Part shown: positions 26,063 to 36,177 of the stretch, one piece after another
Layout: every line of letters begins with the position of its first letter
How positions within the stretch are numbered: the first letter of the stretch is position 1
DNA from: Gammaproteobacteria bacterium
Lineage (GTDB): Bacteria; Pseudomonadota; Gammaproteobacteria; UBA6429; Thiohalophilaceae
DNA length: 64,000 nucleotides
Direction: 5' to 3'
Assembly: GCA_016125505.1 (NCBI GenBank)
Contig: WGLP01000005.1
Location: 1-64,000 of the forward strand
Notes under the pieces: generated by a model
Seen by the model: the letters and a program-made list of their open reading frames with translations, nothing else
Databases searched by the model: none
What the model was told of the DNA's origin: nothing
Program-made: the position numbers and the translations under genes

Positions 26063-28624
26063 TCACACAAGCAAAGCCTCGAATTGTTCAGCCGATACTG
26101 GCCCGGAGAATAGGTAGCCCTGCCCGTAGTCGCACCCGGCAGCGGCCAACAGGCCGCGCTGTTCTTTCGTCTCCACTCCTTCTGCGATCACCTTGAGCCC
26201 AAGCTTATGTGCCATCATAATGATGGCCTCGCATAACGCCATGTCGTCAGAATTGGCTGCCAGATTGCGCACGAAGGATTGATCGATCTTGAGGTAATCA
26301 ATGTCGAATTTCTTGAGGTAGGACAATGATGAATAACCGGTGCCGAAATCGTCGAGTGATACCTGAATGCCCGCATCACGGAAAGCGAGCAACTGGTCTG
26401 TGATGGCGGCGCTAGCATCCAGCAACAATCCTTCGGTAATTTCCACCACGATGCTTTGTCCGGGCAGGCCGAGTTCTTTCAGATGATCAAACCATGCATA
26501 GTGTTTGATGCCATCGTTGCGATACTGTGCCGGGGAAGTGTTGATGCTGATCTGGAATTGCGCATGGTGCAGCGTGCGCCAGATGGCTGCTTGACGCGCC
26601 GCCTCACGGAACACCCAATCGCCGATGTCGATGATGATTTCGGTTTCTTCGGCGATGGAAATGAATTCAGCGGGGCTGACCAGGCCGCGTGTTGGATGTT
26701 GCCAGCGGATTAGCGCCTCTGCTTTGTGGATGGCGCCGGTTGCCAGTTCAACGATGGGCTGGTAAACCATCAGGAACTGACGATCAGCAAGCGCCCCGCG
26801 CAAATCACGGGCCAGCCGCATGCGCGCTTGCGCCGATTCCTGCATGGACTGGGTGAAATAACTGAAACGGTTGCGGCCCTGATTCTTGGCCGCATACATG
26901 GCTTGATCGGCGTTCTTGAGCAGTTCTTCAATGCCGGTGGCGTCGTTAGGATAAAGCGTGATGCCGATACTGGCGGAAATATAGACTGTCTCAATCCCCA
27001 ACTGGAACGGCGCGGCTAGTTTCTGCAGAATGGCCTGGGCGATGCGTTCGACGCCGCCAAGGTCGGCCAGTTCGCCCAGAATGATGGTGAATTCATCCCC
27101 GCCCAAACGCGCCACGGTGTCGCTTTCGCGCACGCACTCGATCAGTCGCTGCGCCGCTTCATTGAGCAGAATGTCGCCCACGCTATGGCCAAGTGTATCG
27201 TTGACTTCTTTGAAGCCGTCAAGGTCGATGAACATTAGCGCCAGCGGCAAACCAGCGCGATGTGCTTTCCTGATTTCCTGCTCCATGCGGTCATGGAACA
27301 TGTGACGGTTCGGTAGCCCGGTCAGGGAATCGAAATTGGCCTGTTTCCAGATAAGTCCTTCAGCGCGTTTCCTTTCACTCAAGTCACGCAGCACATAAGT
27401 GACAAAGCGTCCCATGGAACCTTCAAAGACACTAGAGGAACCTTCAACAGGGAAGATGGAACCATCGCGGCGGAAACCCTCGATTTCCCACGATGATAAT
27501 GATGCCTTTCCGCTTTCATGCAAATGCGAATCGATATTCGGTATCAATGCCTTCACCAGTTGTCCCAATATCTGGTTACGATAATAGCCGAACATCTGTT
27601 CTGCCGACCGGTTGAAATAGGCGATTTTGCCTTGCATATCCACCATGATGATTCCGTCATTCGCCGTTTCCGCCAGGTCGCGGAAGCGGCGCTCGGATTC
27701 CAGTGCGGCGGTGCGCAACTTTTCTTCTGCGGTCAGGTCTTCGATGATCAGCAATAACCGTGCTTCTTCTTCTTCTTCTTCTTCTTCTTCCGCAAGTCGA
27801 ATTCCAGTCAGCGTGATACGCACCGGCTTTCGCGCATTGCTTTCCGCCGATCCCATACTGAAAAATATGCCATGCTGGGCTACGCCGGTGGACAGGACTT
27901 CAAGGATACGTTCGCGCAAGCCATCGACTGCGATCACATCCATCAGGTGACGACTGTGCACGGCTTCCGCCGTGAGTCCAAGCTGCTTCAGGAAAGACCG
28001 GTTGGCAGACAAGATCACAAGCTCGGATGAGAGCACCAGCAACCCGTTGGGAATGCTGGCGAACACCATGTCGGCATACTCTTTGAGCGTCAGGATGGTT
28101 TGCCGGTCAGCCTGAATATACGTGTCAATGGCAAGTCCCATGTCCAGCAGGACGACCTTGATGAGCGCCCGATAGGCGGCTATGAAGGACTCCGGGTCTT
28201 TTCCGAGCCGCTGCCAGATCTCCGGCAGCAGTTCGCCCAGGTATTTGCTATAGGCGCCGAGATACCACTTGGGTTCGAGGCCGATACGCTGGTGGGTCAC
28301 ACCAACGCGCAACCGGTTCGCGATGTACTCGGAACCATACTCACCCGCGGTAAGGCTCTCAAAATACGCCGCATGGGTCTGCTTTATGCGAGCGAGGAGT
28401 CGCATGTCAGGTATGAAGCGGCGAGTTTCCTCGAAGGCTAGGAGATGGTCATAAAAAGCGTTGGCGAAATCGGGCGCCAACGTATGCAGAGTCCCGTGCA
28501 ATTCACTCAACAGTGCGATATCTTCAGCGGTAAATTCCAGAAAATCTTTGCGCCGCGCAATTTCGGCCTCGTCAAAGTCCAGCGCCCGCACCACGGCTGC
28601 GACGGCATCATCAAGCGATTTCAT
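26063..28624 (-). CDS. Globin-coupled PAS-PAS-GGDEF-EAL c-di-GMP enzyme
   Basis: 853 residues from the ATG at 28624, chosen because GGAGGCGGGGAC precedes it; a GTG at 28648 is possible. Domains: protoglobin sensor (about 1-165) with the proximal-His element VGVTHQRIGLEPKWYLGAY; two PAS domains (about 185-300 and 315-435); GGDEF (about 440-605) with intact GGDEF; and EAL (about 610-853) with EALIRW, DDFGTGYSS and AEGVET. The heme globin makes it a probable oxygen sensor controlling c-di-GMP synthesis or breakdown. Both catalytic domains look intact. A run of nine Glu sits in a PAS linker, encoded by a (GAA)9 microsatellite. Confidence 0.9.
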   Translation of the reverse strand: MKSLDDAVAAVVRALDFDEAEIARRKDFLEFTAEDIALLSELHGTLHTLAPDFANAFYDHLLAFEETRRFIPDMRLLARIKQTHAAYFESLTAGEYGSEYIANRLRVGVTHQRIGLEPKWYLGAYSKYLGELLPEIWQRLGKDPESFIAAYRALIKVVLLDMGLAIDTYIQADRQTILTLKEYADMVFASIPNGLLVLSSELVILSANRSFLKQLGLTAEAVHSRHLMDVIAVDGLRERILEVLSTGVAQHGIFFSMGSAESNARKPVRITLTGIRLAEEEEEEEEEARLLLIIEDLTAEEKLRTAALESERRFRDLAETANDGIIMVDMQGKIAYFNRSAEQMFGYYRNQILGQLVKALIPNIDSHLHESGKASLSSWEIEGFRRDGSIFPVEGSSSVFEGSMGRFVTYVLRDLSERKRAEGLIWKQANFDSLTGLPNRHMFHDRMEQEIRKAHRAGLPLALMFIDLDGFKEVNDTLGHSVGDILLNEAAQRLIECVRESDTVARLGGDEFTIILGELADLGGVERIAQAILQKLAAPFQLGIETVYISASIGITLYPNDATGIEELLKNADQAMYAAKNQGRNRFSYFTQSMQESAQARMRLARDLRGALADRQFLMVYQPIVELATGAIHKAEALIRWQHPTRGLVSPAEFISIAEETEIIIDIGDWVFREAARQAAIWRTLHHAQFQISINTSPAQYRNDGIKHYAWFDHLKELGLPGQSIVVEITEGLLLDASAAITDQLLAFRDAGIQVSLDDFGTGYSSLSYLKKFDIDYLKIDQSFVRNLAANSDDMALCEAIIMMAHKLGLKVIAEGVETKEQRGLLAAAGCDYGQGYLFSGPVSAEQFEALLV
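27764..27790. repeat. (TTC)9 trinucleotide microsatellite inside the GGDEF-EAL gene
   Basis: Nine perfect TTC repeats (GAA on the coding strand) encode nine Glu in the region between the first and second PAS domains. Copy number changes would lengthen or shorten the acidic linker without frameshift. Confidence 0.95.
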
Positions 28625-28669
28625 GTCCCCGCCTCCGCCGCTATCCACGAAGGAATGACGGAGCTACCC

Positions 28670-28693
28670 TTGCTTGCTTGCTTGCTTGCTTGC
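28670..28693. repeat. (TTGC)6 tetranucleotide microsatellite upstream of the GGDEF-EAL gene
   Basis: Six perfect TTGC units (GCAA on the coding strand) lie 46-69 bases upstream of the ATG at 28624. A short upstream frame starting with ATG at 28709 runs through the repeat, so its end point depends on the copy number. Confidence 0.95.
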
Positions 28694-28742
28694 GCAATGT
28701 TTTTTCCATTATTGACAGTTCAGACTTTTGAAGGAGTGAATT

Positions 28743-29918
28743 CTAGGGGCTCATGCGGTTGCATGCCGGCGGCACGCCGAACGTAGCACAGAATGCCAGA
28801 TACACATGACGCTCCAGCGCACGCCATTCATCGCACACCAGTCGGTAACGGAATTTTGCGCCGGCGGCAATGATTTGCATTAACGACGGGTTGGCGCTGC
28901 TGCCGCGCAAGTGGTCGCCGAGCCGCTTGCGCAGATCGCCCGCGCTGCCAATGTACACCACACTGCATACGCCCACCTGAACATCCTGTGCCCTTATCTC
29001 ATACACTCCAGGCCCCGGAGGCGCGCCAGTCCGCACGCTCTGGCGTGTCAGCGGCAGCAAGGATGAAAAACCAGTTGTGGCGTTCAAATAATCCCCTTTA
29101 TGCCAACGGTCTCGGTAATCCGGGATGCCTAGGCCATGACGGATATAGGCCACGGTACGGCGGGAAAGCCTGGCCGCAAATTTTTTTCCGATCTCGGCGG
29201 CAATCTCGCCGTCCTTTAGAGGCGCGTGTATCGCCCCTTCCATCATCAGCGCACGCTCCGTTTTTATCACATGATCCACAAAATGACAATGTACCTGGCG
29301 CGGTTTCGGGCATAGTGAACGCAGGTCAACTTCTTTTCTGTCGGGGAGAATGATCGATAGTTTACGGATCAAGCGGGAGATTCGTGCCTCGTCAACAATT
29401 ACTTCGATCCCGGCTTCGGCACGCAGTGAGGCAGAAACTTGTGCTTGCGAAAAAGGGCGCAGCATGAGAGGGTTTGCGCTGCGCACGTAATTCACCTGAA
29501 ATTCGATCAACTTCCGGATGATCGCGCAGGTTATCCGGTTGCGGGTATTGATCAGGCGCAAGCGCTGAACCAGCCGTACCAGTTCCATGGTATTCGCTGA
29601 ACGCGACAGAATGTCCGCAAGAGCTTCGTCGTCGAATAGATATTCACGCCCATAACTTTCACTGTGATAGAAAAATGTAACGTCGCCATCTACCAATACA
29701 ATTTTCCCAGGCGCATGTTGCGCTTCAGGTAGTATCTGCCGCACCGTCTGTGTGCCCGATAATTGTCTGACAGTTACGGTACTTTTCAAAGCATGGAATT
29801 GGGAGGATTGCTCCACTTTTTTTACCAGTTGATCATACGTCCGCAACGGAATCTCGAGAAACCGGGCGAGCATTATTTTACCCAGGAGGTCTGCCTCCAA
29901 TCTTTTTTTATCTGGCAT
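28743..29918 (-). CDS. Sigma-54-like DNA-binding region fused to a GIY-YIG nuclease domain
   Basis: 391 residues. Residues about 110-200 (MELVRLVQRLRLINTRNRITCAIIRKLIEFQ ... LRPFSQAQVSASL ... EARISRLIRK) follow the core-binding/HTH pattern of RpoN. Residues about 235-270 (LKDGEIAAEIGKK, then LSRRTVAYIRHGLGIPDYRDR) match the RpoN-box helix-turn-helix (ARRTVAKYR-type). The C-terminal 90 residues form a GIY-YIG domain (GVYEIRA ... VVYIGSAGDLRKRLGDHLRG). The N-terminal 100 residues are unfamiliar, and the Gln-rich region I that binds sigma-54 activators is absent. It is therefore not a normal sigma factor. It lies between the GGDEF-EAL gene and the divergent kfrA-like gene; function is unknown. 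Confidence 0.6.
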   Translation of the reverse strand: MPDKKRLEADLLGKIMLARFLEIPLRTYDQLVKKVEQSSQFHALKSTVTVRQLSGTQTVRQILPEAQHAPGKIVLVDGDVTFFYHSESYGREYLFDDEALADILSRSANTMELVRLVQRLRLINTRNRITCAIIRKLIEFQVNYVRSANPLMLRPFSQAQVSASLRAEAGIEVIVDEARISRLIRKLSIILPDRKEVDLRSLCPKPRQVHCHFVDHVIKTERALMMEGAIHAPLKDGEIAAEIGKKFAARLSRRTVAYIRHGLGIPDYRDRWHKGDYLNATTGFSSLLPLTRQSVRTGAPPGPGVYEIRAQDVQVGVCSVVYIGSAGDLRKRLGDHLRGSSANPSLMQIIAAGAKFRYRLVCDEWRALERHVYLAFCATFGVPPACNRMSP

Positions 29919-30142
29919 TTGCCCTTTGTATTAATCAAGTGGGTGAAAAATTCGGATTGTACCTGCGGTTAGAACCAGAACAGGTTTTCACCTAACTCGC
30001 GTGTTGAGAGGGTGCATTTGCGAAACTGGGTGGTAAATGACCCTTGCGAAAATAACCAATTTCTTATAGACCAGCCAAATCCGCATCACATTGGATAATC
30101 CACCATTATCCAATCATATATTTTGGCGTTTTCTGATACGTA

Positions 30143-30183
30143 TTGACTGCACATATAGTATGTACTATCGTATTACATAGTAC
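30143..30183 (+). promoter_or_regulatory. kfrA-like promoter overlapped by inverted repeats
   Basis: TTGACT (30143-30148) and TATCGT (30166-30171) are 17 bases apart. Over this region ATAGTA (30155-30160), TACTAT (30163-30168) and ATAGTA (30177-30182) form an inverted repeat array; the pair GTACTAT (30162-30168)/ATAGTAC (30177-30183) is perfect. Plasmid KfrA proteins bind repeats at their own promoter, so this is a likely autoregulatory operator. The remainder of 29919-30206 shows no gene. Confidence 0.65.
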
Positions 30184-30206
30184 GGTACGAAATATAGGAG
30201 GCAGTC

Positions 30207-31271
30207 ATGGCAAGAGGGGGTATCTACAAGTCAGAGGTAGTACGCGCGCGCACTAAATTGATTGCACAAGGCGACTATCCATCCATCGATGCTGTACGTA
30301 CGGAGCTGGGGAATACCGGTTCGAAAAGCACCATTCACCGCTACCTTAAAGAAATCGAAGAAGAGGAAGGAGCATCAAAAGGCGGAAAAGTTTCTGTCAG
30401 CGATGCCATTCAGAATATGGTCGACTCGCTTGCGGCGCAGCTGCATGAAGAGGCCGACGTGAGAATCGCTAAAGCAGCAGATGAGCAAAAAACCGCATTG
30501 AATCAAAAAGAATCTGAATTAACCACTGTGCGGCAAGAACTTGAATCGCTAAAAAAAACGCTGGAAGCGACTCAAGCCGCATTGGCCGATGAAAGATCCA
30601 GACGTGAAAATATCTCAAATGACCTGAAAAATGAAACCCTGGAACGTACACGGCTTCAGCAACAAGTGATTGACCAGAAGGATCGCCTGGCCGAGGAAGC
30701 CACTTTAAGGAAGTCACTCGAAGAAAAGCACCAGCACGCCAGGGAGGCATTGGAACATTTCCGCCAGGCAATGAAAGAGCAACGTGAACAGGAACAGCGC
30801 CAGCACGAACAGCAGGTGCAATATTTGCAAAGTGAGCTGAAGACACTCAACGAAAATATGAGCTTGAAACTGCATGAAGTTATGCAGGCCAACCAAGAGA
30901 ATACCCGCTTGAATACTCAATTGTCGAGGGCGGAAGGGGCGCTGAATGAGGCTCGGGCTGAGTTAATTCAAGCCAAAAATCTCATGGAAGAACTGGAAGC
31001 GTCCAAACTGAATGAAGCAAAGCTCGAACGTCTTTTAGTAGAACAAAAATCAACCTCGGAGGATTTAAAATACAGAAACCAGGAATTGCAGACGAAGCTG
31101 CTTGAAGCTTCGAAACAAATTCAGCAGCAGGAGATTGAGTTGACCACAGCAAAGGCGGCAAACGCAACGCGGGAAGATTTTGCCGCGCAATTCAATAAAT
31201 TTCTTGAAATGATTGATTCCAAGGTTACGCATTCCGAATCGCCGACCCAACAGAATGAGGTAACGGATTGA
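30207..31271 (+). CDS. kfrA: KfrA-like DNA-binding coiled-coil protein
   Basis: 354 residues behind GGAGGCAGTC. The N-terminal about 60 residues (IYKSEVVRARTKLIAQGDYPSIDAVRTELGNTGSKSTIHRYLKEIE) match the KfrA N-terminal helix-turn-helix. About 250 residues of long heptad-rich coiled coil follow (LHEEADVRIAKAADEQKTAL onward). KfrA proteins are plasmid-encoded nucleoid-like autorepressors involved in plasmid stability. Here it is a chromosomal-type neighbour of a GIY-YIG protein, which hints at an integrated element. Confidence 0.8.
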   Translation: MARGGIYKSEVVRARTKLIAQGDYPSIDAVRTELGNTGSKSTIHRYLKEIEEEEGASKGGKVSVSDAIQNMVDSLAAQLHEEADVRIAKAADEQKTALNQKESELTTVRQELESLKKTLEATQAALADERSRRENISNDLKNETLERTRLQQQVIDQKDRLAEEATLRKSLEEKHQHAREALEHFRQAMKEQREQEQRQHEQQVQYLQSELKTLNENMSLKLHEVMQANQENTRLNTQLSRAEGALNEARAELIQAKNLMEELEASKLNEAKLERLLVEQKSTSEDLKYRNQELQTKLLEASKQIQQQEIELTTAKAANATREDFAAQFNKFLEMIDSKVTHSESPTQQNEVTD

Positions 31272-31329
31272 AATTATAGAGTCTTTTTAAAAGCGCCAAA
31301 ATCAGCACGAAAAGTACGGGAACCCTGAT

Positions 31330-31446
31330 CCATGGTTCGGTCAGCAGGTTGCGTGCGATGACATGATGCCCTGCGGCGGCAAGCAACGCCTTCTGTCTGG
31401 TGTTGTTACCGCAACCGGGTTTTTCGTAGAAGACGATCTCTGCCAT
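31330..31446 (-). pseudogene. Truncated nifO-like (ArsC-family) nitrogenase-associated gene
   Basis: From the ATG at 31446, thirty-nine codons encode AEIVFYEKPGCGNNTRQKALLAAAGHHVIARNLLTEPW, the start of ArsC-like nitrogenase-associated proteins (about 140 residues when complete). After EPW the similarity stops, and the frame runs into unrelated sequence and the end of kfrA. It follows the ferredoxin gene by 12 bases. It is the broken end of the nif operon. Confidence 0.75.
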
Positions 31447-31458
31447 CTGGTCAGGCAA

Positions 31459-31806
31459 TCAAAACTTTACCAGGATGTCTTCGTTTCGTACGATGAACTG
31501 GCAGGCCAGGCGCCAGGGAGGCGGGATGTCGCTGGTTTCGGCAGCCTCGATCTGGGTACTGTTGATCTTGCCGGAAAGCTTGAGGACGGTCTTTTCCTTC
31601 TCGGTCAGGTGCATGCCCAGGGGTTGCTTGTTTTCCAGGACAACGACCTGCAATGCACAGGAACCGCATTCCCCGTTCTCGCATTCGAAATCCACCGGGA
31701 TGCTGTGTTCACGCGCTACGCTGAGCAGCGTACTGCAGTCACCCGCCGTGGCATAGACGGTGATATCTTTCTTGAGCTTGGGCGAACTGAACGTTACATT
31801 TGCCAT
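31459..31806 (-). CDS. Shethna-type (FeSII-like) 2Fe-2S ferredoxin of the nif operon
   Basis: 115 residues from the ATG at 31806. The cluster motif CENGECGSC plus a later RLACQF Cys is that of plant-type 2Fe-2S ferredoxins. The overall line VTFSSPKLKK ... STLLSVAREH ... LGMHLTEKEKTVLKLSGK ... VRNEDILVKF resembles Azotobacter FeSII (Shethna protein II). FeSII binds nitrogenase under oxygen stress and holds it in a protected inactive complex. The gene lies after nifK, as expected for a nif-linked protein. A plain electron donor to nitrogenase is the alternative. Confidence 0.8.
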   Translation of the reverse strand: MANVTFSSPKLKKDITVYATAGDCSTLLSVAREHSIPVDFECENGECGSCALQVVVLENKQPLGMHLTEKEKTVLKLSGKINSTQIEAAETSDIPPPWRLACQFIVRNEDILVKF

Positions 31807-31874
31807 GATATTGCCTCTCCAATGCGCTGAATTGTCAAGAAAAGGAAGCGCGAATTTCACGCTTCCCCCCTGCC

Positions 31875-33419
31875 TTAACGGACGATGTCGTAGCTGATGT
31901 CAGTCTTGGCCGTGATGATGGTGCTCTGATCCAGGCGTTCGAATTCCTCGTCGAGTATCATTACCAGCACACGCAGTGCACCTTCGTAGCCCCAGATCGG
32001 GAAGCGATGGTAGTGGTGACGGTCGAAGATCGGGAAGCCGAGGCGGATCAGCGGTACGCCACAGTCACGCTCCAGGTACTTGCCGTGGGTGTTGCCGATC
32101 AGGAAATCCACCGGCTCGGTGAACAGCAGCGAACGCAAGTGCCACATGTCCTTCTTCGGATATACCTTGCAGTTCTTGCCGAAGGGGCTGGCATCAAACA
32201 AGGCTTGCACCTTGGCGGCCCACTTGTCATCACCATTGGTGGACAGCACGGTAGTCGGCTCCGCACCCAGCTCCAGCAGGAATTGAGTCAATCCCAGCAT
32301 CAGGTCGGGATCGCCGTAGAGCGCAAATTTCTTGCCGTGCAGCAAGGCCTGCGAGTCGGCGATCGCATCCACCAGGCGACCGCGCTCCCTGGTCAGCGCT
32401 TCGGGGATTGGCTTGCCGGTCAGGCGGGAAACCTCCATCAGGAACTTGTCGGTGCCGGTGACGCCAACCGGATGGTTCAGCGCAACGACTTCCTGCCCTT
32501 TGCTCTCGATGTACTTGAGCGTCTTCTCGGTACAGAACTCCTGGAAGGAGATGGTCGCGGTGGCGTTATACGCACCCTTGACTTCTTCCTTGGTGGTGCC
32601 GCCATCGTACATGCGGTATTCGCCGTCGGTCGGGGTATCCCAGATGTCGGATGTATCGCCGAGGATGGTGTAATCGACGTCCATCAGGCCAAGGATGCGC
32701 TTGATCTCGCGCAGGTTGCCGGTGGTGTAGCCATCAAAGCCGCCGATGAAGTTGATCTTGCCTTGTACCGGTGTACGCTCGCCTTCCGCATCCCAGAAGT
32801 GTTGCACGATGCCGCGCAACGCGTTGTCGTAGCCGGTAATATGGCTGCCGACGAAGGCCGGAGTGTGGGCGAACGGCACATCGAAATCCTGCGGCACGCT
32901 GCCCTTGTTCTTGGCGTTCTTGATGAAGCCGTCGAGGTCGTCACCGATCACCTCGGCCATGCAGGTGGTGGAAACGGCAATCATTTCCGGCTTGTACATG
33001 GCATGGGCGTTGGCAAGGCCGTCGATCATGTTGTTCAGGCCACCGAATACTGCTGCATCCTCGGTCATCGAGGAGCTGACGCAGGAAGTCGGCTCCTTGA
33101 AATGGCGTGAGAAGTGCGAGCGGTAGTAGGCAACGCAACCTTGTGAACCATGCACGAAGGGCAGGGTCTTGTGGAAGCCCACGGCGGCGAACACTGCACC
33201 AAGCGGCTGGCAGGCCTTGGCCGGGTTGACGGTCAGGGCGGTACGCTCGAAGTTTTTCTCCTGGTACTCCTTGGTCTTCGTCCACTCCTGGATCTCAATG
33301 ATCTTTTCGTTGGGGTGCTTGTACTCGAAATTCTGCTTCTTGTTTTCGAACATCGCAGTGTATTCCGGCTGGCGGAACAGCATTTCGTGGTCTATCAGTT
33401 TTTCAGCGGATTGGCTCAT
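31875..33419 (-). CDS. nifK: Nitrogenase MoFe protein beta chain NifK
   Basis: 514 residues from the ATG at 33419, behind GGAGAATGTC. P-cluster Cys are in [25 protein letters not shown] and [19 protein letters not shown] supplies the Ser. Length and the N-terminal extension match NifK. With NifD it forms the alpha2beta2 dinitrogenase. It starts 31 bases after nifD, in the same operon. Confidence 0.97.
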   Translation of the reverse strand: MSQSAEKLIDHEMLFRQPEYTAMFENKKQNFEYKHPNEKIIEIQEWTKTKEYQEKNFERTALTVNPAKACQPLGAVFAAVGFHKTLPFVHGSQGCVAYYRSHFSRHFKEPTSCVSSSMTEDAAVFGGLNNMIDGLANAHAMYKPEMIAVSTTCMAEVIGDDLDGFIKNAKNKGSVPQDFDVPFAHTPAFVGSHITGYDNALRGIVQHFWDAEGERTPVQGKINFIGGFDGYTTGNLREIKRILGLMDVDYTILGDTSDIWDTPTDGEYRMYDGGTTKEEVKGAYNATATISFQEFCTEKTLKYIESKGQEVVALNHPVGVTGTDKFLMEVSRLTGKPIPEALTRERGRLVDAIADSQALLHGKKFALYGDPDLMLGLTQFLLELGAEPTTVLSTNGDDKWAAKVQALFDASPFGKNCKVYPKKDMWHLRSLLFTEPVDFLIGNTHGKYLERDCGVPLIRLGFPIFDRHHYHRFPIWGYEGALRVLVMILDEEFERLDQSTIITAKTDISYDIVR

Positions 33420-33449
33420 GACATTCTCCAAATCAGGTTCGTAAGCGGA

Positions 33450-34904
33450 TTATTTATTCCAAGGTGCCTTGGTCAGACCCCACACCGGGCTGTTGATGGC
33501 CATATCCATGTCGCGGGCGAACACGGCGAAGCCGTCATAACCGTGATAGGGGCCGGAGTAGTCCCAGGAGTGCATCTGCCGGAATGGCACGCCCATCTTC
33601 TGGAACACGTACTTTTCCTTGATGCCGGAACCGACCAGGTCGGGCTGGATCTTGTCCACGAACTTCTCGAATTCGTAGCCGGTCACGTCGTCGTAGACCA
33701 GTGTGGAATCCTTGATGTAGTCGGTGGTGCGCTGGTAGTCGTCGTTGTGGCCGAACTCGTAGCCGGTACCGACCACTTCCATGCCGAGGTCTTCATAGGC
33801 ACCGATTACGTGGCGCGGACGCAGTCCGCCGACGTACAGCATGACTTTTTTGCCCTGCAGGCGTGGCTTGAACTTGTTGATCACGTCCTCCACCAGCGGC
33901 TGGTACTTGGCGATGACGCGCTCGGCCCCTTCCTTGATCTTGTCGTCGAAGTGGCTGGCGATTTCGCGCAGGCTGGCCGCAATCTTGGACGGGCCGAAGA
34001 AGTTGTATTCGACCCACGGTGTGCCGTACTTTTCTTCCATGTGGCGCGAGATGTAGTTCATCGAACGATAGCAGTGCAGCACGTTCAGCTTGGCCTTGGG
34101 CGTATTCTCGATTTCCGCAATGGTGCCGTCGCCGGACCATTGGGCGATCACGCGCAGGCCCATTTCTTCGAGCAGGATGCGGGAAGACCAGGCATCGCCG
34201 CCGATGTTGTAGTCACCGATGATGGCCACGTCGTACGGTGTCGCTTCGAACGCATTCTTGTTGGGATCGGTCTTGTCGAACACCCAGTCGCGGATCATAT
34301 CGTTGGCAATGTGGTGGCCAAGCGACTGGGACACGCCACGGAAGCCCTCGCAACGTACCGGCACGATGGTCTTGCCTTCATACTCCTTGGATTTCTTCTT
34401 GGCGACCGCCTCGATGTCGTCACCGATCAGGCCGATAGGGCATTCGGACTGGATGGAGATACCCTTGTTGAGCGGGAACAAGACCTCGATTTCGTCAATC
34501 AGCTTGTCCAGCTTCTTGTCACCACCGAACACGATGTCCTTTTCCTGGAAGTCGGAAGTGAACTGCATGGTGCCGAAAGTATCGATGCCGGTAATGCCGA
34601 TGTAGTAGTTGCGGCGGGTAGACCAGGAATACTGGCCGCAGCCGACAGGACCGTGGGAAATATGAATCATGTCCTTGATCGGTCCCCACACCACGCCCTT
34701 GGAGCCGGCATAAGCGCAGCCACGCACGGTCATCACGCCGGGCAGCGACTTGATGTTGGATTTCACGCCGCAATCGGATTTGCCCTCTTCATGCACGTTC
34801 AGGTGCTTGGCGCGTCTCTTGGCAGCCTTCTCGGGATAAACACTGAGGACTTCCTCGATCAATTCCTTGTTGCGTGTCTTTGTCTCTTCTGCAGTTAGGC
34901 TCAT
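33450..34904 (-). CDS. nifD: Nitrogenase MoFe protein alpha chain NifD
   Basis: 484 residues. P-cluster Cys sit in [34 protein letters not shown] and [15 protein letters not shown]. FeMo-cofactor ligands are the Cys in [12 protein letters not shown] and the His in [13 protein letters not shown]. It carries the N2-reducing cofactor. Preceded by AGGAGGGCAAG on the coding strand. Confidence 0.97.
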   Translation of the reverse strand: MSLTAEETKTRNKELIEEVLSVYPEKAAKRRAKHLNVHEEGKSDCGVKSNIKSLPGVMTVRGCAYAGSKGVVWGPIKDMIHISHGPVGCGQYSWSTRRNYYIGITGIDTFGTMQFTSDFQEKDIVFGGDKKLDKLIDEIEVLFPLNKGISIQSECPIGLIGDDIEAVAKKKSKEYEGKTIVPVRCEGFRGVSQSLGHHIANDMIRDWVFDKTDPNKNAFEATPYDVAIIGDYNIGGDAWSSRILLEEMGLRVIAQWSGDGTIAEIENTPKAKLNVLHCYRSMNYISRHMEEKYGTPWVEYNFFGPSKIAASLREIASHFDDKIKEGAERVIAKYQPLVEDVINKFKPRLQGKKVMLYVGGLRPRHVIGAYEDLGMEVVGTGYEFGHNDDYQRTTDYIKDSTLVYDDVTGYEFEKFVDKIQPDLVGSGIKEKYVFQKMGVPFRQMHSWDYSGPYHGYDGFAVFARDMDMAINSPVWGLTKAPWNK

Positions 34905-35059
34905 CTTGCCCTCCTAAAGGTTAATTAAAAAACTCAAATCAGCTCAGCATAGGACTTTCGTCCGTCTGCTTCTGTCTCATTCGGAAGCCCTCTGCCGAGC
35001 CGCCTGAGTCGCCGCCCATTCACTACGTCGAACGGACGGCGTCTGGATCAATGCATTAC
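34905..35059 (-). other. nifH-nifD spacer with hairpin
   Basis: 155 bases without a gene. It contains GGACTTTCGTCC (34952-34963), a perfect 4-bp stem, and a longer-range pair CGTCCGT (34959-34965)/ACGGACG (35032-35038). Such structures between nifH and nifD are known to stabilise the nifH message and lower readthrough; whether this one does is inference. Confidence 0.4.
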
Positions 35060-35941
<882 letters not shown>

Positions 35942-36084
35942 TCATCTCCTTAAAATAAAATAACTTTCAACTCCAACCGTTTTATGCTGTGCGAGGTGTC
36001 GATGCCTGCTTTCGAGTAAGTGCCGTTGTCAAAAGCCTGCTTCAGCATCTCATGCACTTTCATCTGTCCCGCGAACATACCTAA

Positions 36085-36099
36085 GCAACCTGCGTGCCA
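36085..36099 (-). promoter_or_regulatory. Sigma-54 promoter of nifH
   Basis: On the minus strand TGGCAC-GCAGG-TTGC matches the -24/-12 consensus exactly (TGGCAC at 36099-36094, TTGC at 36088-36085). Transcription would begin near 36073 and give a leader of about 135 bases before nifH. Confidence 0.93.
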
Positions 36100-36177
36100 A
36101 TACAAGATAAATTTACATTGGTTTGTTTATAAATGATTATTTTCAACCCTCACCACGACACAAGTTGCCCGGAAAGA

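Noticed and set aside
28670..28693. CRISPR-like repeats
   Set aside because: Only a tetranucleotide microsatellite; no spacers or cas genes. No CRISPR array was found in the window.
31225..31458. A complete 77-residue nifO-like protein
   Set aside because: Only the first 39 residues match the family; the remaining frame runs through unrelated sequence into the kfrA-like gene.
33150..34898. 582-codon frame opposite nifD
   Set aside because: Opposite-strand shadow of nifD with no recognisable domain.
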